From contig DAIDIF010000078.1 in assembly GCA_027451805.1 (NCBI GenBank), forward strand, positions 1 through 42,752: 42,752 nt of DNA, read 5' to 3'. The notes under the pieces are model-generated. The model saw only the letters and a program-made list of their open reading frames with translations, did not search any database and was not told where the DNA came from. Position numbers and translations under genes: made by a program. The DNA comes from Acidobacteriota bacterium. GTDB lineage: Bacteria; Acidobacteriota; Terriglobia; Terriglobales; SCQP01. This document shows, piece by piece, positions 1 through 7,699 of the stretch (within the stretch, counting starts at the first letter, position 1; every line of letters begins with the position of its first letter).

Positions 1-3000
1 GTGCCAACCGCGACCTCGCAGCGCAGCGTGCCGGTGGGGCTATTGGAGGCGAACCGCCAACTGCTGAACCAGCAGTTGGCGGAGCGCGGCACGAAGTTGT
101 CGCTCACGCCGCTGCTGGGCTGGGCGGTGGTGCGGGCGGCGCAAGACTTCCCTGCCCTCAACAGCGCCTTCGCCCTGGCCGAGGGCCAGCCCGCGCGGAT
201 CGCGCGGGCGCACGTCAATCTGGGCCTGGCGGTGGACGTCGAACGCGCGGCCGGGCGGTCGCTGCTGGTGCCGGTAGTGAAGCAGGCCGAGACGATGACG
301 TTTGCCGGATTCGCCGAGGCGTGCGAGCGGCTGATCGGCGCGGCGCGCCGCGGCAAGATCGCGCCCGAGGATTTGCAGGGGGCGACGCTGAGCCTGACCA
401 ATCCGGGCACGCTGGGCACGCGCGCGTCGGTGCCGCGGCTGATGGCGGGCCAGTCGGCGATCGTGGCGGCGGGGGCGCTGGGGTATCCGCCCGGGTTTGA
501 GGCGGTGCCCGAGGCGACGCTGCGCGTGCTGGGCGTGGGCAAGAGCGTCACCCTGGCCTGCACCTACGACCACCGCATCGTGCAGGGGGCGGAGTCGGGC
601 GCGTTCCTGGCGCGGATCGAGGCGCTGCTGCGCGGCGCGGACGGGTTTTATGAGCGCCTCTTCACCGACCTGGGCATCGGCGTGAACCCGGTCCGGACGC
701 TGCCCGGCGCGGTGGCGGCGCCGGCGGCGGCCGCGGCCGAACCCGACCTGGACAGCGTGCGCCAGCAGGTCGCGGTCAACCAACTGGTGCATGCCTTCCG
801 CGTGCGCGGCCATCTCCAAGCCGACGTGGACCCGCTGCGCATGAAGGCGGTGGAAGCACATCCGGAACTCGATCCCGCGCATTACGGTCTCACGGCGGAC
901 GACCTGGAGCGGGCGTTCCTGTGCCCGCTGGCCGGCCGGCCGGCGGAGGCGGGCGAGACCTGCACCCTCAAGGACATCCTGCACGTGCTGCGCGCCACCT
1001 ACTGCGGCACGCTGGCGCTGGAGTTCATGCACCTGCAGCGGCTGGAGGAGCGGCAGTGGCTGCAGGCGCAGCTCGAGCCGCGCGCCGGCCGGCGCGACGT
1101 GGGCGCGGAGCAGCAGCGCCGGATCCTGCACAAGCTGACCGAGGCGGAGGAGTTCGAGCACCTGCTGCAGGCGCGCTTCGTCGGCCACAAGCGCTTCTCG
1201 CTGGAGGGCGCCGAGGCGCTGATTCCCGCGCTCGATGCCTATCTCGAGCGCGCGGCCGAGGCGGGCGCGGAGGAGATCGTGCTGGGCATGTCGCACCGCG
1301 GCCGGCTGAACGTGCTGGTGACGATCCTGGGCGTGTCGATGCGGGAGATGTTCTCCAAGTTCGAGGACCTCGATCCCGACAGCGTCGACGGCTCGGGCGA
1401 CGTGAAGTATCACCTCGGCGCGCTGGGCCGGCACACCACCGCCTCGGGGCGGGAGTTGGCGATCGAGATGATCAACAACCCCAGCCACCTGGAGGCGGTC
1501 GACCCGGTGACGGAGGGGAGCGCGCGGGCGCGGCAGTCGCTGCGCGGCGACGCCGAACACGGCGCCGGCCGCGGACGCCGGGTGATGCCGCTGCTCATCC
1601 ACGGTGACGCCGCCTTCGCCGGCCAGGGGGTGGTGGCGGAGACGCTGAATCTGTCGCAACTGGGCGGCTACCGCACCGGCGGGACGCTGCACTTCGTGGT
1701 CAACAACCAGATCGGCTTCACCACCTCGCCCGCCGGGGCACGCTCCTCGCTCTACTGCACCGACATCGCGCGCACCGTGCAGGCGCCGATCTTCCACGTC
1801 AACGGCGACGATCCCGAGGCGGTGGCGCGGGCCACGGAGCTGGCCTTCGCCTTCCGGCAGCGGTTCCAGAAGGACGTGGTGGTGGACATTGTCTGCTACC
1901 GGCGGCACGGCCACAACGAGGCCGACGATCCCTCGCTCACCGCCCCGGTGCTGTATCGCACCATCGACGAACACCCCTCGGTGCGCGCGCTCTACGCCGG
2001 CAAGCTGCACCAGGCGGGCGTGGCGCCGGATCCGGAGGCCGAGCGGCGCGCGGTGCGGCAGGCGCTGGAGGATGCCTCGGCGCGGCCGACGGCGATGTTC
2101 GACACCGACCCGGCCACCGGAACGGTGAGCGAGCCGCCGACGGCGGTGGCCGCGGCCACGCTGGCGGCGGCGGGCGAGCGGCTGGCGGCGCTACCCGAAG
2201 GCTTTCATCTCCACCCCAAGCTCAAGACGTTCCTGGAGCGGCGGCGGCAGGCGGCGGCGGGCCAGGTGGCGGTGGATTGGTCGCTGGCCGAAGCGCTCGC
2301 TCTGGGCACGCTGGCGCTGGAGGCGACGCCGGTGCGCCTCAGCGGCCAGGACACCGGGCGCGGCACGTTCAGCCAGCGGCACGCGGTGCTCTACGACCAC
2401 GAGACCGGCGCGCCCTACATCCCGCTGGCGCATTTGGCGCCGGAGCAGCAGCCGGTGGAGGTGTACGACTCGCTGCTGTCGGAAGAGGCGGCGCTGGGGT
2501 TCGAGTTTGGCTACGCCATGACCCACCCGACGGCGCTGGTGCTGTGGGAGGCGCAGTTCGGCGATTTCGCCAACGGCGCGCAGGTGATCATCGACCAGTT
2601 CCTGGCGGCGTCGCAGACCAAGTGGTCGCGCGCCTGCGGCCTGGGGTTGCTGCTGCCCCACGGCTTCGAGGGCCAGGGGCCGGAGCACTCGAGCGCGCGC
2701 ATCGAGCGCTTCCTGGAGCTCTCGGCCGAGGACAACTGGCGCATCGTGAACTGCACCAGCGCGGCGCAGTACTTTCATCTGCTGCGCAGCCAGGGCCTGC
2801 GGCGGCCGCGGCGGCCGCTGGTGGTGTTCACGCCGAAGAGCCTGCTGCGCCATCCCGATGTCGCCTCGCCCTTGAGCGCGCTGGCCGGCGGCCGCTTCGA
2901 GCCCGTGCTGGGCGACACCGGCACGGCGCCGGATGCGGTACGCAAGGTGCTCCTGTGCTCGGGCAAGGTATATTTCGACCTGATCAAAGCACGCAAGGCG

Positions 3001-3294
3001 AAGGCCGCCGGGGACACGGCCATCGTGCGCGTCGAGCAGCTCTATCCCTTCCCGGCAGCGGAACTGGAGACGGCCATGGCGCAGTACCCCGGCGCGCAGG
3101 AGCTGCGCTGGGTGCAGGAAGAGCCCGAAAACATGGGGGCGTGGACCTTCGCCGCGCCGCGGCTGCGCGAGTTGGCCGACGGCCGGCTCACGCTCAGCCA
3201 CGTCAGCCGCAAGCCCAGCCCCAGCCCCGCCACCGGCTCGCTCCGCCGCCACCAGCAGGAACAGGCGGCGCTGCTGGAGCAGGCGCTGGCCTAA
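1..3294 (+). CDS. kgd: Multifunctional 2-oxoglutarate dehydrogenase/decarboxylase, Kgd-like fused E2 acyltransferase + E1 (5' truncated at window edge)
   Basis: Open frame from base 1. N-terminal 2-oxoacid dehydrogenase acyltransferase-like segment (LSLTNPGTLGT, YDHRIVQGAESGAFL) followed by E1o motifs (GMSHRGRLNVL, HGDAAFAGQGVVAETLNLS, NNQIGFTT, RRHGHNEADDPS, GRGTFSQRHAV). Confidence 0.9.
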   Translation: MPTATSQRSVPVGLLEANRQLLNQQLAERGTKLSLTPLLGWAVVRAAQDFPALNSAFALAEGQPARIARAHVNLGLAVDVERAAGRSLLVPVVKQAETMTFAGFAEACERLIGAARRGKIAPEDLQGATLSLTNPGTLGTRASVPRLMAGQSAIVAAGALGYPPGFEAVPEATLRVLGVGKSVTLACTYDHRIVQGAESGAFLARIEALLRGADGFYERLFTDLGIGVNPVRTLPGAVAAPAAAAAEPDLDSVRQQVAVNQLVHAFRVRGHLQADVDPLRMKAVEAHPELDPAHYGLTADDLERAFLCPLAGRPAEAGETCTLKDILHVLRATYCGTLALEFMHLQRLEERQWLQAQLEPRAGRRDVGAEQQRRILHKLTEAEEFEHLLQARFVGHKRFSLEGAEALIPALDAYLERAAEAGAEEIVLGMSHRGRLNVLVTILGVSMREMFSKFEDLDPDSVDGSGDVKYHLGALGRHTTASGRELAIEMINNPSHLEAVDPVTEGSARARQSLRGDAEHGAGRGRRVMPLLIHGDAAFAGQGVVAETLNLSQLGGYRTGGTLHFVVNNQIGFTTSPAGARSSLYCTDIARTVQAPIFHVNGDDPEAVARATELAFAFRQRFQKDVVVDIVCYRRHGHNEADDPSLTAPVLYRTIDEHPSVRALYAGKLHQAGVAPDPEAERRAVRQALEDASARPTAMFDTDPATGTVSEPPTAVAAATLAAAGERLAALPEGFHLHPKLKTFLERRRQAAAGQVAVDWSLAEALALGTLALEATPVRLSGQDTGRGTFSQRHAVLYDHETGAPYIPLAHLAPEQQPVEVYDSLLSEEAALGFEFGYAMTHPTALVLWEAQFGDFANGAQVIIDQFLAASQTKWSRACGLGLLLPHGFEGQGPEHSSARIERFLELSAEDNWRIVNCTSAAQYFHLLRSQGLRRPRRPLVVFTPKSLLRHPDVASPLSALAGGRFEPVLGDTGTAPDAVRKVLLCSGKVYFDLIKARKAKAAGDTAIVRVEQLYPFPAAELETAMAQYPGAQELRWVQEEPENMGAWTFAAPRLRELADGRLTLSHVSRKPSPSPATGSLRRHQQEQAALLEQALA

Positions 3295-3340
3295 CCCCAG
3301 CCGCGCGCACGAGGCCGGCGCGGCGGTGTCGCGGCACAGT

Positions 3341-3967
3341 TCAGGCGGAGGCGGCGGCGGCTTCCTGGGGCGCGGGCGTATAGATGTGCTGCGCGTAATC
3401 CACGAAGAGGGCGACCACCTCGGGATCGAACTGCGTGCCCGCCGCCTGGCCGAGGCGGGCGCAGGCTTCCGTGACCGGCATGCCGCGGCGGTAGGGGCGG
3501 TCGCTGATCATGGCGTGGAAGGCGTCCACCACCGCCAGGATGCGGGCACCGAGCGGAATCTCGCGGCCCTTGAGCTTGCCCGGATAGCCCAAGCCGTCCC
3601 AACGCTCGTGATGATGCAGGATATAGAGCGCCACCCACTCGAAGCCGGGCACCTGGCGCAGAATCGCCCAGCCGTATTCGGGATGGCGGCGCATGTTGGC
3701 GGCTTCGGTGGCATCCAGCCCCTGCTCCTTGTGCAGCACCTGGTCGGGGATGCCGATCTTGCCAATGTCGTGCAGGGTGGCGCTGATCTCCAGCTCGCGC
3801 AGTTGGCGCGTTTCCCAAACGTAATGGGCGCCCACGGCGATGGCGAGCTCGACGATTTGGGTGCTATGCACCCCGGTCCCCAGGTCGCGCAAGTCCACCA
3901 GCGCGCCCAAGGCGCAGGCCACTGCGTCCACGTACGACGCCGGAACGGCCTCAGCGGCCATGGCCAT
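3341..3967 (-). CDS. HD-GYP domain protein (putative cyclic-di-GMP phosphodiesterase, stand-alone)
   Basis: HDIGK and HHERWDGLGYP motifs. Start at 3967 or 3961 overlaps the 3' end of the S8 protease ORF. The longer ORF start at 4180 is out-of-frame read-through of the protease gene. Confidence 0.85.
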   Translation of the reverse strand: MAMAAEAVPASYVDAVACALGALVDLRDLGTGVHSTQIVELAIAVGAHYVWETRQLRELEISATLHDIGKIGIPDQVLHKEQGLDATEAANMRRHPEYGWAILRQVPGFEWVALYILHHHERWDGLGYPGKLKGREIPLGARILAVVDAFHAMISDRPYRRGMPVTEACARLGQAAGTQFDPEVVALFVDYAQHIYTPAPQEAAAASA

Positions 3968-5867
3968 GGTCGCCGCGATTCTGATGCGGCGGCGGCGGCG
4001 CAGTCCGAAGCGCCCCCAGCACCTGCACCATGCCGTACCCCAGGGCGCCGTTGAGATCGCCGGGAATGGAGGGGTTCGACGTGCTCTCGATGTCGCTGCG
4101 GTTGGCGCTGCCGCTCTGGCGCAACTGCACCAGCAGCGCCGCTTCGCCGGCCACCACCGGTGTGCTGAACGAGGTGCCACTGGAGGTCGCCCAGATCAGG
4201 CCGAAGCCGGGGAAAGTGGTGAACAACTGCACGCCGGGCGCGGCCACGTCGGCATCCACGATCCCGCTCGAGGGATCGTAGTTGGAGAAGCCGGCGCGAT
4301 AGAAGACCGGATTGGGGATGCAGCCGGGAGTGGGGTTGCTGGCGCTGGGCGCCGGGGCGTTGCAGCCATCAACCGCCCCCACGCCCATGACGCCGGGCAA
4401 GGAGGCGGGATAGACTGGCACGGCGCTGTCGCTGTTGCCGGCGGCGGCGACCACAACTATACCCTTGCTAACCGCCTCGGCGATGGCCGCCCGGACGTAG
4501 GGGTCGAGACCGGTGGCGCTGAAGCTGAGGTTGATGACGTTGGCGTGATGGTCAATCGCCCAAGTCAACGACTGATAGATCGCCGCCGCGGTCGCGGTGC
4601 CGCCCGGGCCGAAGGCCTTGATGGGCAGAATCTTGGCTTCCGGGGCGACCAGATGGATGAGGCCCGCGACCGAAGTGCCGTGCCCGAAGTCGGGGTCGCA
4701 GCTCAGGATATTTTCGATCAGCTTGAACACCAGGCTGATCAACTGCTGATTGCCGTTGAGCACCGAAGCGGTGGACTGATTCAGATAAGACAGGGTGTTG
4801 GGCAGGATGGTACCGGCGGCGAGCGGCGGGTCGGGGCAGCCGTTCAGCACCGAGGCCGTGCTCTGGTCCAGCAGCCAGTCCACACCGCCGCGCGCGCCGT
4901 TGAGCACCGAGGCGGTGCTCTGATCGAGGCCAAAGCCGCCGCTGTCGAGCGTGCTCAGCGTCGTGGCGCCGTTAAGCACCGAGGCGGTGCTTTGGCCGTC
5001 CAGCGAGGTCCCTGAGGCCTGACCCAGATCGGCGAAGGCGGACCAGTTGGGCGAGTTGTCGTAGAAGTTCCAGCCCTCGTGCCGCAGGAGCACCTTGCGC
5101 AGCACCGGGTTGAACTGATCCACACCGTTATCAATCAGCGCCACGACCACGCCCTTGCCGGTGGCGATGTCGTGCGCCTCTTCGCCGGCGGCGACCTGCC
5201 CGACCAACGGCTGATTCACATACTGCGCGGGCGCACGGCTGCCGAAGTAGTTGACTTCCGAGTTGAGCACCGAGGCCGTGCTCTGGTCCAGGGTCACGGT
5301 TTCGCCGTTCAGGAAGGAAACTGTGGTCTGCCCGTTGAGGACCGAGGCCGTGGACTGTCCGTTCAACACCGAGGCCGTGGACTGCCCGTTCAACACCGAA
5401 GCCGTGGACTGCCCGTTCAACACCGAAGCCGTGGACTGTCCGTTCAGCACCGAAGCCGTGGACTGTCCGTTCAGCACCGAAGCCGTGGACTGTCCGTTCA
5501 ACACCGAAGCCGTGGACTGTCCGTTCAGCACCGAAGCCGTGGACTGCCCGTTCATGCGAACGTAGGTATTAAGACTGGCGGTACCCGCGGAGGGATCGGA
5601 CTTGATCTCGTTCAGCAGTTGCTGATCGCTCGTGCCATTGGTGGAAGTGACCAGATAAAGGTCGCGGTGGGGGTTGAGGCGGACCGAGGTGACGGAATAC
5701 CGGGCGTCGAAGGCGGCAACCTGGTTGGGCTTGAGCGTCACCAGGACGCCATCGCTGGTGACGGTGCCGGCGAGCGCAACGCAGGTTCCCAGCAGCAGTC
5801 CGGCCGTGATGGCGGCCAAGGCCATCGGACGCCGGCAACAACGATTCACCCAAGTAGCGACAGTCAT
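3951..5867 (-). CDS. Secreted S8 (subtilisin-like) serine protease with QSTASVLN repeats
   Basis: Triad motifs VVVALIDNGVD (Asp codon 5130-5132), GHGTSVAGL (His 4680-4682) and SSGTSFSTPVVAG (Ser 4170-4172). Signal peptide-like N-terminus MTVATWVNRCCRRPMALAAITAGLLLGTCVALA. SD-like GGGAGAG upstream of the ATG at 5867. Confidence 0.9.
   Translation of the reverse strand: MTVATWVNRCCRRPMALAAITAGLLLGTCVALAGTVTSDGVLVTLKPNQVAAFDARYSVTSVRLNPHRDLYLVTSTNGTSDQQLLNEIKSDPSAGTASLNTYVRMNGQSTASVLNGQSTASVLNGQSTASVLNGQSTASVLNGQSTASVLNGQSTASVLNGQSTASVLNGQSTASVLNGQTTVSFLNGETVTLDQSTASVLNSEVNYFGSRAPAQYVNQPLVGQVAAGEEAHDIATGKGVVVALIDNGVDQFNPVLRKVLLRHEGWNFYDNSPNWSAFADLGQASGTSLDGQSTASVLNGATTLSTLDSGGFGLDQSTASVLNGARGGVDWLLDQSTASVLNGCPDPPLAAGTILPNTLSYLNQSTASVLNGNQQLISLVFKLIENILSCDPDFGHGTSVAGLIHLVAPEAKILPIKAFGPGGTATAAAIYQSLTWAIDHHANVINLSFSATGLDPYVRAAIAEAVSKGIVVVAAAGNSDSAVPVYPASLPGVMGVGAVDGCNAPAPSASNPTPGCIPNPVFYRAGFSNYDPSSGIVDADVAAPGVQLFTTFPGFGLIWATSSGTSFSTPVVAGEAALLVQLRQSGSANRSDIESTSNPSIPGDLNGALGYGMVQVLGALRTAPPPPHQNRGDHGHGR
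4755..5285 (-). repeat. Five dispersed exact QSTASVLN copies: 5262-5285, 4971-4994, 4899-4922, 4842-4865, 4755-4778
   Basis: Translated by hand from minus-strand codons. Peptide identical to the tandem units but with different codons. Four of the five lie between the catalytic Asp and His. Confidence 0.95.
5304..5546 (-). repeat. 27-bp in-frame tandem repeat encoding (N)GQSTASVLN: eight exact peptide copies (5331-5546) plus one degenerate unit QTTVSFLN (5304-5330)
   Basis: Read directly: consensus yccgttcarcaccgargccgtggactg. All differences between the eight units are synonymous. Confidence 0.97.
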
Positions 5868-5940
5868 TTGCACTCTCCCGTTGGTATCCATGGCTGCACT
5901 GCTGCTGCTCTTCTCATTTTCGGCGGGATGCACCATGCGC

Positions 5941-5952
5941 TTGAACGTTCAA
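5941..5952. promoter_or_regulatory. Perfect 12-bp palindrome TTGAACGTTCAA upstream of the S8 protease gene
   Basis: Read directly. Overlaps the stop codon of the 5949-6437 gene. Confidence 0.35.
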
Positions 5953-6437
5953 GGCATGGGCACCGGCGCGATGTCATAGCGCCGGCCGCCGGCGACCAGT
6001 CCCAGACGCCACGGCCCGTTATTTGCAGGCGTCAGGGCGAACTCCCCCCACTCGTTGGTCCGCACGGCGCGCGACAGGCCGCCGGCGGCTTCCTCGCATA
6101 ATTCGACCGCGCAGCCGGCCCAAGCTTCGCCCGAAGGGCAAAAGACCTGACCCACCACACTCCAACCTTCCTGGCGGCCGAGCCGCTCGACCATGACCTC
6201 CAGCGCCGGAGAATCGGCGCTGTCGGACTCGAGCTCATAGACGCAGTGGCGACGGGTACGCAGGCCGCGCACGCTCAGCGCGGGCCCGGTCACACTATCA
6301 AATTGCAACCTGGCAGCAGAGAAACGAGGGCGAAATTTTGCCGACGCTGGGGCGATCGCCCGGGCCAACGCACACTGTGTGCTACTGCTGGGCACGGGTT
6401 CAATATCCCACGAACCAAAGGAAAAATGCTCGGCCAT
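5949..6437 (-). CDS. Small cytosolic protein with C-terminal carboxypeptidase-regulatory-like beta-sandwich
   Basis: C-terminal VVGQVFCPSGEAWAGCAVELCEEAAGGLSRAVRTNEWGEFALTP resembles CarboxypepD_reg-type domains. Start MAEHFSFGSWDIEPV chosen. No signal peptide. Upstream of and co-directional with the S8 protease. Confidence 0.55.
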   Translation of the reverse strand: MAEHFSFGSWDIEPVPSSSTQCALARAIAPASAKFRPRFSAARLQFDSVTGPALSVRGLRTRRHCVYELESDSADSPALEVMVERLGRQEGWSVVGQVFCPSGEAWAGCAVELCEEAAGGLSRAVRTNEWGEFALTPANNGPWRLGLVAGGRRYDIAPVPMP

Positions 6438-6567
6438 AGGACTCACTTCCGGGGGAATAGCGAGTCTGCCCCTTATCCGAACCAAACCAGTCACTGGCGA
6501 AGCCAGTCTTGGTACAACGCGCCGATTATATCGGAACGGCAAGAAGGAAGGGGGAAAAGTTTCATTA

Positions 6568-6587
6568 TGTCAGTATTGACATGTCAA
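6568..6587. promoter_or_regulatory. Candidate operator: TGTCAgtatTGACATGTCA with embedded perfect palindrome TTGACATGTCAA
   Basis: Read directly in the gap between the ltaE stop (6593) and the 6437 start codon. Confidence 0.45.
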
Positions 6588-6592
6588 GCCGC

Positions 6593-7696
6593 CTACTGGC
6601 GCTCGATGACCGCGCGCAGGGCGAACAGCGCCTCGTCGCACTGGGTCTGGTCCACGTCGCAGTGCGTGACGAAGCGGATGCGGCGGCCATCGAGCGCGCT
6701 CGCCAGCACGTTGCGCTCGGCAAGCTTGGCGACCACGGCAGGAGCGGTGAACTCGGTTTGGCCGACGTCGCCGATCACGATGTTGGTGGCGACCTGATCG
6801 AGGGCGACGGAGACGCCCGCAATCGAGGCCAGGCCCGCGGCGAGATGGCGGGCCAGAGCATGATCCTGCGCGAGGCGCCCGGGGCCGCTTTCGAGCGCGA
6901 CCAGACCGGCAGCCGCCAAAACGCCGGCCTGGCGCATGCCCCCGCCCAGCATCTTGCGCACGATGCGGGCTTGATGAATGAACTCGGTGCTGCCCAACAG
7001 CAGTGAGCCGGCGGGCGCCCCGAGGCCCTTGGACAGGCAAAACATGAGTGAATCGAAGGGCGTGGTGAGCTGGGTGACCGGCAAGTCCAGGGCGGCGGCG
7101 GCATTGAAGATGCGTGCGCCGTCGAGGTGGACGGGAACCTCGCGGCGATGCAGCTCATCGCACAGATGTTGGCAGGCGGCAGCCGAAGTGACGATGCCGC
7201 CCGCCAAGTTGTGGGTGTTTTCGAGCACAACCAGACCGGTGCGGGCCTTGTTGTAAGGATCCTGCAGGCGCAGGGCGGGCTCGACCAGCGCCCAGCTCAG
7301 GCGACCGGAAGGAGCCTCCACCGGGCGGAACTGGCAGCCGGAAAAGGCGGCGGCCATGCCCATCTCCAGGTTGAAGAGGTGGGAGCGGACTTCGACGATC
7401 GCTTCCTGGCCGGGGCGGGTGTGGAGGTGAACAGCGATCTGGTTGGCCATGGTGCCGGTGGGCACGAAAAGCGCGGCTTCGCGCTCGAACAGCGCGGCGG
7501 CGCGGGCCTGGAGGCGGTTGACGGTGGGGTCTTCGCCGTAGACGTCGTCGCCGACCTCGGCCACCATCATGGCGCGTCGCATTTCGGGCGAGGGTCTGGT
7601 GACCGTGTCGCTGCGGAGGTCCACGGCGCGGCGCACGCCGCGGTGGTTCATCTCTTCGACCTCGGTCAGGCCCTTCGGGCTGAAGCGTCCGCGCAT
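6593..7696 (-). CDS. ltaE: Low-specificity L-threonine aldolase
   Basis: DLRSDTVTRPSPEMRRAM, GDDVYGEDPTVNRLQ, VHLDGARIFNAA and CLSKGLGAPAGSLLLG motifs. Start lies 3 nt downstream of the hemW stop. Confidence 0.93.
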   Translation of the reverse strand: MRGRFSPKGLTEVEEMNHRGVRRAVDLRSDTVTRPSPEMRRAMMVAEVGDDVYGEDPTVNRLQARAAALFEREAALFVPTGTMANQIAVHLHTRPGQEAIVEVRSHLFNLEMGMAAAFSGCQFRPVEAPSGRLSWALVEPALRLQDPYNKARTGLVVLENTHNLAGGIVTSAAACQHLCDELHRREVPVHLDGARIFNAAAALDLPVTQLTTPFDSLMFCLSKGLGAPAGSLLLGSTEFIHQARIVRKMLGGGMRQAGVLAAAGLVALESGPGRLAQDHALARHLAAGLASIAGVSVALDQVATNIVIGDVGQTEFTAPAVVAKLAERNVLASALDGRRIRFVTHCDVDQTQCDEALFALRAVIERQ

Positions 7697-7699
7697 AGT

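Noticed and set aside
40-2010. 656-aa minus-strand ORF antisense to kgd (and 2191-3252)
   Set aside because: Arg/His/Gln-rich translation without domains. The sense gene is unambiguous.
5304-5546. CRISPR-like interpretation of the regular repeat array
   Set aside because: No spacers: units are directly contiguous 27-bp coding repeats with synonymous variation.
5304-5546. RTX-like calcium-binding nonapeptide repeats
   Set aside because: The 9-residue period matches, but GQSTASVLN lacks the GGxGxDxUx pattern, and single dispersed copies would not form a beta-roll.
5079-6101. Plus-strand ORFs across the repeat array (also 5251-5565) showing EAVDCPFNT or HRSRGLPVQ repeats
   Set aside because: A 27-bp repeat keeps all frames open, so these are the antisense shadows of the QSTASVLN array. 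The minus-strand reading has a signal peptide and a protease triad.
6564-6587. Canonical sigma-70 promoter using TTGACA and CATAAT/TAATGA on the minus strand
   Set aside because: Spacing is only 12-14 nt, too short for a standard sigma-70 promoter. Kept only as a palindromic operator candidate.
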